A stretch of 64,000 nt of DNA. Origin: Candidatus Thiodictyon syntrophicum (GTDB lineage Bacteria; Pseudomonadota; Gammaproteobacteria; Chromatiales; Chromatiaceae). Where the stretch lies: NCBI RefSeq assembly GCF_002813775.1, contig NZ_CP020372.1:248001-312000 (forward strand), written 5' to 3'. Below are positions 34,572 to 43,190 of this stretch, in pieces; positions within the stretch are counted from its first letter, which is position 1; the number at the start of each line of letters is the position of its first letter. Under the pieces are notes generated by a model. The model saw nothing but the letters and a program-made list of their open reading frames with translations. It did not search any database and had not been told where the DNA came from. Position numbers and translations under genes: made by a program.

Positions 34572-35450
34572 ATGACCGAGGCACGTGTTGGCAAGCTGTG
34601 CGGACGGCCGCTGAGTGCGGCGGACCTGGAGACGATTCGGCGGGCCATCGACGCCGCCGCCCCGCCGTTGCGCGCCGAGGTGGCGCGACGGGTCTGTGCG
34701 GCGCTGGGGTGGCATGACACCCTGGGCCGCCCGAAGCTGATGAGTTGCCGGGTGGGACTGCTGCGCCTGCACCGTGCGGGGCTGATCGAACTGCCGGCGG
34801 CGCGCAACGGCAACGGTAACGGTCGCGGCCTGGTGAAGCAACCGAGTGCCTGGCCGAGCGAGCAGCCGCTGGCGGGATCGGTCGGGCAACTGAGCGGTCT
34901 GCGCCTGGCGCCGGTCGCCGATCGGAGCGCCTCGCGGCTGTGGAACGGGCTGATCGAGCGCTGGCACTACCTGGGCTACACGCCGCTGCCCGGTGCGCAA
35001 CTGCGCTATCTGATCCAGTCGGATCACGGGCTCTTGGGTGCGCTCGGCTTCGGGGCGGCGGCCTGGAAGGTCGCGGCGCGCGACCGCTGGATCGGCTGGG
35101 AGCGCCCCGCCCGTGAGGCCCATCTGGGACGCGTGCTCAACAACGCCCGCTTTCTCATCCTGCCCTGGGTGCAGGTGAAGAACCTCGCCTCCAAGGTCTT
35201 GGCACTGGCCGCCGCGCGGGTCGGCGAGGACTTCGCCGCGCGCTATGGCGAGCGCCCGGTCCTGTTGGAGACCTTTGTGGAGACGCCCCGGTTTCGTGGT
35301 ACCTGCTACCGCGCGGCCAACTGGCGCTATCTTGGCGAGACCGCGGGGCGCGGCAAATGCGACCGCACCCACCAGGCGGCGCTGCCGCGCAAGGCGCTCT
35401 ATGTCTATCCGCTGGCGGCGGATTTCCGCGCCCTGCTGGGGGTCGCATGA
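34572..35450 (+). CDS. DUF4338 (DruA-like) protein, IS passenger
   Basis: 292 residues. Blocks such as LWNGLIERWHYLGYTPLPGAQLRYLI, AAWKVAARDRWIGW, NNARFLILPWVQVKNLASKVL and LETFVETPRFRGTCYRAANW match DUF4338, the domain of DruA in Druantia antiphage systems and of proteins carried by IS elements. Its position between the element end and an overlapping IS4 transposase (ATGA) shows that here it is a transposon gene, not a Druantia locus. Its contribution to transposition is not known to me. It appears intact. Confidence 0.82.
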   Translation: MTEARVGKLCGRPLSAADLETIRRAIDAAAPPLRAEVARRVCAALGWHDTLGRPKLMSCRVGLLRLHRAGLIELPAARNGNGNGRGLVKQPSAWPSEQPLAGSVGQLSGLRLAPVADRSASRLWNGLIERWHYLGYTPLPGAQLRYLIQSDHGLLGALGFGAAAWKVAARDRWIGWERPAREAHLGRVLNNARFLILPWVQVKNLASKVLALAAARVGEDFAARYGERPVLLETFVETPRFRGTCYRAANWRYLGETAGRGKCDRTHQAALPRKALYVYPLAADFRALLGVA

Positions 35451-35775
35451 GCGCCCTGGCCGCCGAGCTCGACGGCATCGACTTGGGCGATCAACGTCTG
35501 AACCGGCGCGCGCGCCGGGTGTTGGCCAAGCTCGGGGAGAAACCCACGGTGAGCATTCCCGCCGCCTGCGGTGGCTGGCGCGAAACCCGCGCGGCCTATC
35601 GCCTGTTGAACTAATCCGCTCCGCGGGGCCTTCCGCGGCCATCCCGCAGCGCCATTGAATAGCGAATGAAGCGCGGATAAGCCCAGCCGTCCCACGGTTA
35701 CCCGCGGCCCCGCCCCGTCCCCCATCGTCCACACTCGTAACGGCCCACTCCGGGTCGTTGACCGAGAACCAGACG

Positions 35776-36624
35776 ATGACACCCCTGCGTCAGCAGATGA
35801 TCACGGCCATGCAGATGCATGGCTTCTCGCCGCGCACCCACGAAAGCTATCTCGACGCGGTGCGTGACCTCGCCAAATTCACCCGGCGCTCCCCGGACAC
35901 CCTGGAGCACGCCGATCTCACGCGCTACTTCGAGCATCTGGTGGTGCAGCGCAGTTTGGCCCCGGCCAGCGTGCGGCTGATGTACAACGGCATCCGCTTC
36001 TTCTATCTGCGGGTGCTCGGCTGGCCGACGGTCGACCTGGAGGTCACCTTACCCAAGCGCCCGCAGCGCATCCCGGAGCTGCTCACCCGCGGCGCGGTCG
36101 CCGCCATCCTGGCCGCCTGCGACAATCCGCGTTACCGCATGATGTTGACGGTCTGCTATGGCTGCGGACTGCGCCTGAGCGAAGTCCTGGCCCTGCGGGT
36201 GCAGGACATCGACGGCGAGCGCCGACTGCTGCGGATCACCCAGGGCAAGGGGGCGAAGGACCGCCTGGTCCCACTCTCACCGACCCTGCTGGAGGCGTTG
36301 CGGGACTATTGGCGCCTCTATCGGCCAGCGGATTGGCTGTTCGCCGGGCGCGCCGGGACGCCGCTGTCGCCGACCGGCTTGCAGAAGGCCTTCACCGACG
36401 CCAAGCGCCAGGCCGGCGTAACCACGGTCGGCGGGATCCATGGGCTGCGCCACGCCTACGCCACCCATCAATTGGCGGGCGGGTTGTCGGTGGAGCGCCT
36501 GCAACGGTTGATGGGCCACCGCAGCATCCAGACCACCCTGCGCTATGTGCATTGGCTGCCCAGTGCCAGCGAGGGCGAAGGGACCCTGGACCTGCTTGCC
36601 CAATTGGAGGCCGGCCATGGCTAA
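35776..36624 (+). CDS. Tyrosine recombinase of IS91-type element
   Basis: 282 residues. The N-terminal SAM-like domain (MHGFSPRTHESYLDAVRDLA) and the catalytic part with Arg in CYGCGLRLSEVLAL, HGLRHAYATH (HxxR), LMGHRSIQTT and Tyr in LRYVHWL make a complete XerC/D-like integrase. It overlaps the transposase start (ATGGCTAA), as is usual in IS91 relatives that carry an accessory integrase. ATG 35776 was chosen; an upstream in-frame start at 35758 adds six residues. Confidence 0.9.
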   Translation: MTPLRQQMITAMQMHGFSPRTHESYLDAVRDLAKFTRRSPDTLEHADLTRYFEHLVVQRSLAPASVRLMYNGIRFFYLRVLGWPTVDLEVTLPKRPQRIPELLTRGAVAAILAACDNPRYRMMLTVCYGCGLRLSEVLALRVQDIDGERRLLRITQGKGAKDRLVPLSPTLLEALRDYWRLYRPADWLFAGRAGTPLSPTGLQKAFTDAKRQAGVTTVGGIHGLRHAYATHQLAGGLSVERLQRLMGHRSIQTTLRYVHWLPSASEGEGTLDLLAQLEAGHG

Positions 36625-37774
36625 TACCTCCCTGCAAGCGGTCATGGCGGCGTGCCTGTCCGGTTATGCCGAACATCACCCGTTGAGCCCGCACCAATGG
36701 CAGGTCTGTCATCACATCCTGGACTGTCGTACCGCCGCGCTGGGCGGCTTCGCCCTGGAATGCGACCAGTGTGGGGATTGCCCCTTCCTCTATCACGCCT
36801 GCCGTGATCGCCATTGCCCGCGCTGCCAACGCCGGGCCTCCGAGGAATGGGTCGAACGCCAGCGTGCGGCGGTGCTGCCGGTGACCTATCACCATCTGGT
36901 CTTCACGCTACCCGACACCCTCAACGGCTGGGTCGAGGTCCACCCCGAGGTGATCTACGCCTTGCTGTTCGAGACGGTGTGGGCGACCCTGTCCGCCTTC
37001 GCTGAGGACCCCAAGCGCCTGGACGGGCAGTTGGGGATGACGGCGATGCTGCACACCTGGGGGCAGACGCTGGTACGCCATGTCCACCTGCACTGTCTGG
37101 TGCCGGGCGGGGCCTTTGGCGCCGACGGGACCTGGCATCCGGCCAAGAGTACCTATCTGTTCCCGGTGCGGGCGCTGTCGCGGCACTTCCGCGGCGGTTT
37201 GGTCAGCCGGTTGCGCCGGGCCTTCAAAGACGGGCGACTGTCGCGCCTCACGGCCGCGGAGGTTGACCGCGTCCTCAACGCCCTGATGCAGCCCGAGTGG
37301 GTGGTCTATTCCAAGCCTTGTCTGGCGCGCACCGACACCGTGATCGAGTACTTGGGCCGCTACAGCCATCGCATCGCCCTGTCGGACCGGCGGCTGCTGG
37401 CCTTCGATGAAGAGGACGACACGGTGGACGTCCGCTACAAGGACTACCGCGACGGCAGTCGCAACAAGGTCATGACCCTGACCGGCGAGGAACTGATCCG
37501 GCGCTTCCTGCTGCACGTCTTACCCAAAGGGTTCATGCGCGTTCGTCATTTCGGTTTCCTGGCCAACCGCTGCCGGGCGCGCTGTCTGGCGCTGATCCGT
37601 GCGGCGCTGGCGGCCCCGCCGCCGACGCCGGAACCCGCCACGGCACCGGCGGCGACGGCGCCCTTTGACGGCTATCCCTGTCCCAAGTGCCGCACTGGGC
37701 GCTTGCACGTCACCGCGCACCTGGCCCCGCTACGGCGTGGTCAGGGGGTTTCGCTGATGCCCGCCACCTGCTAA
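36617..37774 (+). CDS. IS91 family HUH transposase
   Basis: 385 residues. An N-terminal zinc-binding module (ECDQCGDCPFLYHACRDRHC) precedes the HUH motif HVHLHCLVPGG near residue 155 and tyrosines in IEYLGRYSHRIALS that are candidates for the strand-transfer nucleophiles. Rolling-circle transposition by single-strand nicking is the family mechanism. Frame intact; the C-terminus has a second pair of cysteines (CPKCRTG). Confidence 0.92.
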   Translation: MANTSLQAVMAACLSGYAEHHPLSPHQWQVCHHILDCRTAALGGFALECDQCGDCPFLYHACRDRHCPRCQRRASEEWVERQRAAVLPVTYHHLVFTLPDTLNGWVEVHPEVIYALLFETVWATLSAFAEDPKRLDGQLGMTAMLHTWGQTLVRHVHLHCLVPGGAFGADGTWHPAKSTYLFPVRALSRHFRGGLVSRLRRAFKDGRLSRLTAAEVDRVLNALMQPEWVVYSKPCLARTDTVIEYLGRYSHRIALSDRRLLAFDEEDDTVDVRYKDYRDGSRNKVMTLTGEELIRRFLLHVLPKGFMRVRHFGFLANRCRARCLALIRAALAAPPPTPEPATAPAATAPFDGYPCPKCRTGRLHVTAHLAPLRRGQGVSLMPATC

Positions 37775-38048
37775 GCCTCAGCGCCCGCCGGCCGTCCGGG
37801 ACAGGCCGCCCGCGGCCTGCGTTCGCGCTCGCCCAACATCCGGGAAATGGGCTACACTTCGTCCTCAATAGCCCGTTGTCCAGCCCCGCGGAGCCCTGCG
37901 GAGGCCCGCTTGGTGCCGCACCGAGCGGCATCCGGGTGCTGCAACGTGGTCCGGGACCGACCGGCGCCCCGGCCTCAGGGATACAATTCCCTCTCTTAAA
38001 GAGGACCGCGGCCGCAGCAGGCGTCGTGCCAGGAGCGGATTAGTCCAA

Positions 38049-38132
38049 CAAACGTTTATCCGTCGTGCGCGCGCGGCGTCGCGCTCCGACTCGGGGTCAG
38101 TTGGGCGCGCACGACGGATAAACGCTTATTCG
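38049..38132. repeat. Terminal hairpin of the IS91-type element
   Basis: caaacgtttatccgtcgtgc (from 38049) pairs with gcacgacggataaacgct (from 38109). It lies next to the element's right end, where IS91 relatives carry replication origin or terminator structures. The word aaacgtttatccgtcg resembles part of repeat family B. Confidence 0.7.
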
Positions 38133-39937
38133 TTCGACCATGATGCGGTCACCGCCGAGGCCGTACTCGCCCCGCACATCGCCTGCACCGTCGCGCGGAT
38201 GGGCGCGCACCCGCGGGTGCTATGTATCGAGGACACCAGCGAGCTCGACTATACCGGCAGACCTTCCATGCAGGGCCTGGGGCCGCTCAACCTGGAGACC
38301 CGCCAGGGCCTGTATCTGCATCCGACGTTGGCGGTGACTCCCGAGCGGCTGTGCCTCGGGCTGCTCAATGTCCACCGGTGGGTCCGTGAGCCCGGCAGCC
38401 TGGGGCAGGACAAAGATCCCAAGCGCGCCCTGGAAGAGAAGGAAAGTGTGCGCTGGGTGGACGGTTACCGGCAGGTCGACGAACTGGCCGAGCAACTTCC
38501 GAACACCCGCCTGACCTATGTGGCCGACCGTGAGGCCGACATCTATGACCTGTTTGTCGAGGCCCCCTGTCCCGACACCGCCGCCGACTGGCTGGTCCGC
38601 GGCCAGCACGACCGGGTACTGGCCGATGGCAAGACCCTGCGTCAACAGGTGGCCGAAGCGCCGGTGCTGGCCGCAACCACCTTCGAGCGACCCGCCAGCC
38701 ATGGGTGCACGGCCCGCACGGTCCATCAAGAACTGCGGGCTGTGCGGATCACGCTCCCGGCCCCGCGCCGCCCCGATCGCACCCTGCCCGCGGTGGAAAT
38801 CACCGCGCTCCTGGCCAGCGAGCCGGCGCCGCCGACGGGCGAGGAGCCGGTGGTGTGGCTGTTGCTCACCAACCTGCCCGTGGATACCCCCGCGCAGGCC
38901 CTGGAGAAGCTGCAATGGTACCTGTGCCGGTGGCAAATCGAGGTCTATTTCCGCATCCTGAAGAGCGGCTGCCGGATCGAGAAGCTGCAACTGGAAAAAC
39001 GCGAACGTCTGGAACCGGCGCTCGCCTGCTACATGATCGTCGCCTGGCGAGTACTGTTCCTCACGATGCTCGGACGTGAATGCCCCGACATGCCTTGCGA
39101 CGTGGTCTTCGAGACCGCCGAGTGGCACGCCGTCTACATCGTCACCGAGCGCAAGCCCCCGCCCGACACCCCACCTACGCTGGATCGAATGGTGCGCATG
39201 ATCGCCGGCCTCGGCGGCTTCCTCAACCGCAAGTCCGACGGTTTCCCCGGCCCGCAAACCCTCTGGATCGGACTCCAGCGCGCGGCCGACTTCGTGCTGG
39301 CGATGGAGGCCCAGCGCGGCGTCGGGGATGGGAGATATGGTTAATAGTCAGGGCCCTGGGGGCGCCTTATGGGGTGATCGTGGGCTGGCTGATCGACAAG
39401 CTGTTCCACTGCGGATTCCACAACACCCGACTGAATCTCAGCACCCTTAGTGCCGCCCATGCGGTAGCCATCGACGAGCACCGCTGGCCGTTCCGTCCGA
39501 CCTTGTGGACACTGGATAAATCCCATCAACCCGCGGATTTCGAGGAGCGTTGGTTCAAGGGCGTGCATTCGGACGTCGGCGGCGGTTACCCGGAGGCGGG
39601 GCTCGCCGACATTGCCTTGGACTGGATGGCCGGCAAGGCCTGCGGCCGCGGCCTCTGCCTAGACCTGCGGCGGGTAAGCGACCCGGCCGTCGCCCCAGAT
39701 CCGGCGCAGGCGGGCCACGACTCGCAGAAATTGAGTTACCGGCTGGCCACCCTCGCGTTCGTGAAGATACCCTCCGCCATCGGCATTGCGCTGCCGGGGA
39801 TCGACCGCGAGGATGTTGCCCGCATCACCTGGACGGGCGATTACGTGAGGGCCATTCCGCCAGGCGCGTCCATCGGGCACGAGGTCAAAGAACTGACGCG
39901 CTGCGGCGAGCCCGACCAAGCCTGAGGCCTGGTCGCT

Positions 39938-39993
39938 GGTCCGCGCAGCGGACCCTACGGCCTGAGTCAAACCGCGGCGCCGCGGTGCGGACC
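39938..39993. repeat. GGTCCGC repeat, degenerate copy (family C)
   Basis: The left arm ggtccgcgcagcggacccta is good; the right arm has decayed to cgcggtgcggacc. It sits between the DUF2235 3' fragment and bciB. Confidence 0.7.
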
Positions 39994-40039
39994 AATTGCG
40001 TGGCCGCAACCGCGGGGGGACGCCCCCGCTCCTCGTGGC

Positions 40040-41284
40040 TCAGGCTTGTTCCAGCCCCTCCCCCGGCGCCCGCCCGAAGGTCGCGGCATATTCGGCGGCA
40101 TAGGGCCTGGTCGCCTCGTAGACGTGATAGGGCACGATTTTCTCTTCCATCTGGGGAAACTTGTCGCGCACATAAGTGTAGTTGCGCAGAAGCTTCATCT
40201 CGATGATGGCGCGGGCGAATTCGAGCCCGCGCGGTCCGCGGCGGCGCTGCAGGAAGGCGATGAGTTGGCGGATGAGTTTGGGCGGCTTGCCGGGGCGCTT
40301 GGCGAGCATGGCAATGAAGCGCGGCATGCCGCGCGTGCGGTCGCCGGCCTCGCTGAGCGGGCGGGACTCCAGGTCCGGGCGCAGCAGGTCGAGGAGTTCC
40401 ACCCCACGGGCGGTGCGGGCCAGGACCCATTGCCAGCCGAGCGGCGCGCCCATGTAGCCGATGGTCAGATCCGCGAGTGCATTGGGATAGTCGAAGCAGG
40501 ACAGACAGGCGGACGGGAAGATGCCCTGGAGTTTGTCCATCGGGAAGTCGATATAGTTGACCCGCTCCCGGTGCCCGTCCTCGTGGTGCAGCCAGAGGCT
40601 GAAGTCCTGCATGAATTCGTAATGGACCACGGTGCGCGGCGAACTGGAGATGGTGTCGAGGAAGAACTGCTGGTCCGCGTAGGTGACGTTGTCGCTGCAC
40701 GGGATGCCGATGACGTCCAGCCGTTCCAGTCCAAGTTGATCCTGCGCCTGGCGCAGGACCTGGACCTGGCAGCCGGTGCCGATGACGGCGAGGCGGCGGA
40801 TGCCTGACTCGCGCACCTGGTCCAGCAGCCCCAGGTTGGGCGAGAGGCTCGGTTTGTTGCCGACACAGGCGCGTACCTCCTCCGGGGTGCGGGCCAGCAC
40901 CGGGAGGGGCTCGAAGCGGGTGCCCGGGTTGGTGCCGGTGAGGATCACGGCCTCCACCTCGCCGCGCTCCAGGAGGCGCGCGGCCAGCGTCGTGACCATG
41001 CCGGTCCACTGGGCCCCGGCCACCGGGCGGCGCATCCGCAGAATCGCCTGCTCGCGGTAGATGCCGAAGCGCATCTCGTCCCCGGGGTGGCGGCGGCGCC
41101 CGTGCAGTCGGCTCTCGATCTCCTCCATCCGGTTGCGCACGAAGAGACAGGTGTCGGCCATCTGCGGGCGCAGCCAACTGTCACAGAGTCCGCAGTCGCT
41201 GCACAGCCGCGGCCGACCGGCGAGGCGCCGGTCGTGACTCATCAGGCTGACATCGTGGAGACCTTTCGACGGGCCTTGTTCCAT
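40040..41284 (-). CDS. bciB: Ferredoxin-dependent 3,8-divinyl (proto)chlorophyllide 8-vinyl reductase
   Basis: 414 residues from ATG 41284 with an aagagga site. The protein has the FrhB-like layout of BciB: iron-sulfur cysteines in RLCSDCGLCDSW, the blocks EGAQWTG-like VAGAQWTGMVTTLA, NKPSLSPNLGLLDQV, IGTGCQVQVLRQ, GIPCSDNVT, VVHYEFMQDF and CLSCFDYPNALADLTIGYMGAP. It reduces the C8 vinyl group in (bacterio)chlorophyll synthesis using ferredoxin and flavin. The close relative HCAR is a less likely alternative given the bch context. Divergent from an alpha/beta hydrolase; about 106 bases separate the starts. Confidence 0.9.
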   Translation of the reverse strand: MEQGPSKGLHDVSLMSHDRRLAGRPRLCSDCGLCDSWLRPQMADTCLFVRNRMEEIESRLHGRRRHPGDEMRFGIYREQAILRMRRPVAGAQWTGMVTTLAARLLERGEVEAVILTGTNPGTRFEPLPVLARTPEEVRACVGNKPSLSPNLGLLDQVRESGIRRLAVIGTGCQVQVLRQAQDQLGLERLDVIGIPCSDNVTYADQQFFLDTISSSPRTVVHYEFMQDFSLWLHHEDGHRERVNYIDFPMDKLQGIFPSACLSCFDYPNALADLTIGYMGAPLGWQWVLARTARGVELLDLLRPDLESRPLSEAGDRTRGMPRFIAMLAKRPGKPPKLIRQLIAFLQRRRGPRGLEFARAIIEMKLLRNYTYVRDKFPQMEEKIVPYHVYEATRPYAAEYAATFGRAPGEGLEQA

Positions 41285-41390
41285 TGCGGGGTCCTCTTGA
41301 AGTTCGCGGTGGGGATTGTCTTTCGGGTATCTTGGGGCGCCCCGGCGGTCGGCCGCCCGGGGCTCTTGTTCACAACTGGGGATTATCGCG

Positions 41391-42446
41391 ATGTTGAAGC
41401 GGTTGGTGCAGGTCTTTGCGGCCTTGGTGGTGCTGGCGATCGGGGCCGCGGTCTTGCTGCCCTTGCTGATCCCCGCGCAGACGCTCCAGCCCCAGGGCAG
41501 CGCCCGGGCCGCGGCGACCCCGGACAGCCGCTTTATGACCATCCCCTTCCCGGGGACCGGGGGGCTTGAGATCCACTATCTGGAGCGTCCGGCGGCGGCG
41601 GGGGCCGAGCAGCGCGCCTTCCTGCTGCTCCACGGCTTCACCTTCAACAGCTTCACCTGGGGGGCGGTGCTGGACCCCTTGGCCGAACTGGGACGGACCG
41701 TCGCCTACGATCAACTTCCCTATGGGCTGAGCGCCAAACCGCTGGCGGGCGACTGGAGCGGCGCCGACCCCTACGCCAAGGAGTCCGCCATCGCCCAGGT
41801 CGGTGCCGTCATGCAGGGCCTGGGGCTCGGCCACGCCATCCTGGTCGGCAACTCGTCGGGCGGCACCCTGGCCCTGGAGGCGGCCCTGGCCTACCCGGAA
41901 CGGGTAACCGGCCTGATCCTGGTCGCCCCCTGGGTCCACGCCCAACGCCCGACCATCCCGGCTGCGGTGGCACAGTTGACCCAGTTGCAGCGCCTCAGCC
42001 TCTTCATCGCGCGCAAACTGGGGAACCCGACCCTGCTCGAATACTCCTATCAGGACCCCGCGCGCCTGACGGCGGCCCGCCGGGACCAGGCCATCATCCA
42101 CACCCGGGTAGCGAACTGGGACCTGGCCTGGGGCGCCCTGCTCGACCGCTCACTCTCCAGCGCCGTCGATATCAGCGACCGGCTCGGTCAGGTACGGGTG
42201 CCGGTGCTGCTGATCACCTCGGACCAGGACAAGCTGGTGAAACCCGAGGATACGCGCCGCGTCGCGGCGGCCCTGCCGCACGCGACCCTCAAGGTGCTGC
42301 CGGGCTGCGGCCATGTGCCCCAGGAGGAATGCCCGCGGGCGTTCATGGCCGCGGTGAGCGAGTGGCTGCAGTCCCCGGCCGGGCCGGGGGCGCCCGGCGC
42401 GCAAGCGCCTGGTGAGACGGCGCCCGGGGGCAACGGGGGACCTTGA
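41391..42446 (+). CDS. Alpha/beta hydrolase with signal anchor
   Basis: 351 residues. The N-terminal LVQVFAALVVLAIGAAVLLP segment is a membrane anchor or signal. The catalytic core has FLLLHGFTFNSFTWG, YDQLPYGLSAKP, nucleophile VGNSSGGTLALEAAL (GxSxG), LLITSDQDKLVKPED and PGCGHVPQEECP, so the Ser-Asp-His triad is complete. The C-terminal 25 residues are proline/glycine-rich. It shares a divergent promoter region with bciB and might act on pigment or lipid esters; no direct evidence. Confidence 0.82.
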   Translation: MLKRLVQVFAALVVLAIGAAVLLPLLIPAQTLQPQGSARAAATPDSRFMTIPFPGTGGLEIHYLERPAAAGAEQRAFLLLHGFTFNSFTWGAVLDPLAELGRTVAYDQLPYGLSAKPLAGDWSGADPYAKESAIAQVGAVMQGLGLGHAILVGNSSGGTLALEAALAYPERVTGLILVAPWVHAQRPTIPAAVAQLTQLQRLSLFIARKLGNPTLLEYSYQDPARLTAARRDQAIIHTRVANWDLAWGALLDRSLSSAVDISDRLGQVRVPVLLITSDQDKLVKPEDTRRVAAALPHATLKVLPGCGHVPQEECPRAFMAAVSEWLQSPAGPGAPGAQAPGETAPGGNGGP

Positions 42447-42515
42447 GCAGCGGTTGACGCGCTGACGGCGGACCATAGCTCGGATACTTTATCGAGATTG
42501 ACCGTGAGCTTGAGA

Positions 42516-42628
42516 AATAGACAGGATTAACAGGATTTCTCAGGATTTACAGGATGCGTCGTTGCCGTACGCAGCACCCTACTTATCCTGTTAATCCTGC
42601 AAAATCCTGTTAATCCTGTCTAATTTCT
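42516..42628. repeat. Inverted pair of 11-base tandem words (family D, locus 4)
   Basis: Left arm repeats acaggattaacaggattt (42520-42555); right arm has the inverse, atcctgttaatcctgc and aaaatcctgttaatcctgtc (42585-42620). The 28-base spacer allows a long hairpin. It lies after the hydrolase gene and could end its transcript. Confidence 0.75.
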
Positions 42629-42686
42629 TGGTGCCTGCTTGACTGCCAGACTGGTACCGGGGATTCTGCTTCGCGTCGGATCGACC

Positions 42687-42777
42687 CGTAGGGTCCGCTG
42701 TGCGGACCGACCGCTTGCGAATCGTGCCGCCCACCTCCCCCGCCGCGAGGTCGCCGGTCCGCGCAGCGGACCCTACG
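42687..42777. repeat. GGTCCGC repeat pair, outward order (family C)
   Basis: Here the two arms come in the opposite order: gtagggtccgctgtgcggac at 42688-42707 and ggtccgcgcagcggacccta at 42756-42775. The right arm supplies the TAG stop of the small membrane gene that follows on the minus strand. Confidence 0.8.
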
Positions 42778-42943
42778 CGACCGGGGCCAGGAAGGACACC
42801 AGGGCCTGGGCCAGGATCGCCAGCACGGTCAACCCCGCCACGGAGCAGAGCGTGCAGGTCACCAGAAAGGACTTGAACTCGATCGGGGCAGTTTCCTTCG
42901 CAGCGTCGGCGACGAGAACGTCCGCCCGGTAGGTCTGAACCAT
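42773..42943 (-). CDS. Small single-span membrane protein divergent from bchI
   Basis: 56 residues from ATG 42943 with a ggag site. The N-terminal 25 residues are soluble and acidic (MVQTYRADVLVADAAKETAP), the rest is one long transmembrane helix (SFLVTCTLCSVAGLTVLAIL and on). The architecture resembles small antenna or oxidase subunits, but no histidine ligand or family signature is present, so no identity is claimed. It shares an intergenic region and a PpsR-like box with bchI, which suggests light/oxygen-controlled expression. The stop codon comes from a repeat arm, so the natural C-terminus may have been longer. Confidence 0.55.
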   Translation of the reverse strand: MVQTYRADVLVADAAKETAPIEFKSFLVTCTLCSVAGLTVLAILAQALVSFLAPVA

Positions 42944-43063
42944 CGATGTACTCCGGTTGTTGAACAAGGGCCGTCACGGGCCCTGGACTGGGATTTTTTT
43001 GGGGTCACGCGGCGGCGCTCGACGACAGTGCCGCGCCGCTGTCTCGTGAGATTTACAGTATAG

Positions 43064-43085
43064 TGTGTCACGCCACCTTGACACA
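43064..43085. promoter_or_regulatory. PpsR/CrtJ-like operator between bchI and the small gene
   Basis: TGTGTCA, 8 bases, TGACACA: a perfect 7-bp palindrome that contains TGT-N12-ACA, the consensus of the photosynthesis repressor PpsR/CrtJ. It lies 106 bases before bchI and 121 bases before the small membrane gene. A tatact sequence just beyond on the minus strand (43058-43063 complement) could be the -10 of the small gene. Confidence 0.65.
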
Positions 43086-43190
43086 CCCCCTTTCGACAGG
43101 TTTTCGGGTCCCATCGCGACGCGCGTCCGGTTACCATGGACGCCCTTTTCAACCCGCGCACCTGACATCAGAGACTCGAGACCTCAAACT

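Larger units (their letters stand above)
35612..38135 (+). mobile_element. IS91-type element with tyrosine recombinase
   Basis: Inserted immediately after GAAC (35608-35611), the target tetramer known for IS91-type rolling-circle elements, with no target duplication. It holds a phage-type integrase gene overlapping an HUH transposase gene. The right end contains a strong inverted repeat (38049-38132). Boundaries come from the restored IS4 transposase frame. Confidence 0.85.
35447..39344 (+). pseudogene. IS4-type transposase split by IS91-type insertion
   Basis: The first 55 codons (35447-35611) end in ETRAAYRLLN; after the inner element the frame resumes at 38136 with DHDAVTAEAVLAPH. Joined, they give a 457-residue protein with DDE residues in VLCIEDTSELDY and YVADREADIYDLF and the YREK-type signature WQIEVYFRILKSGCRIE. 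All parts are present, so only the insertion inactivates it; the 3' fragment is open from 38136 to 39344. Confidence 0.88.
34464..39351 (+). mobile_element. IS4-type element with DruA-like passenger, 9-bp duplication
   Basis: Ends are ctgactattacccacatctc at the left and, inverted, ctgactattaaccatatctc at the right. The target ggccctggg is present at 34455-34463 and 39352-39360. Inside are a DUF4338 gene and an IS4-type transposase, the latter split by an IS91-type element. Without the inner element it would be about 2.36 kb. Confidence 0.88.
33940..39925 (+). pseudogene. DUF2235 hydrolase gene interrupted by nested elements
   Basis: The 5' part (33940-34463) encodes MHPKNIIVFCDGTWN and the nucleophile elbow FLFGFSRGAYTARS; the 3' part (39361-39925) encodes PYGVIVGWLIDKLF and RWFKGVHSDVGGGYPEAGL, the catalytic Asp/His region. 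Removing 34464-39360 (element plus one target copy) restores one 362-residue frame, V-G-A-L-G-A-P-Y. DUF2235 proteins are alpha/beta hydrolases related to type VI secretion phospholipase effectors. A ribosome site (gcgagga) precedes the start. The insertion makes the gene inactive. Confidence 0.9.

Noticed and set aside
34572..35450. Druantia antiphage system
   Set aside because: The only component is a DruA-like gene, and it lies inside an IS4-type element; no DruB-E helicase or other subunit is present.
42773..42943. Light-harvesting antenna polypeptide
   Set aside because: No histidine in the helix to bind bacteriochlorophyll and no antenna consensus.
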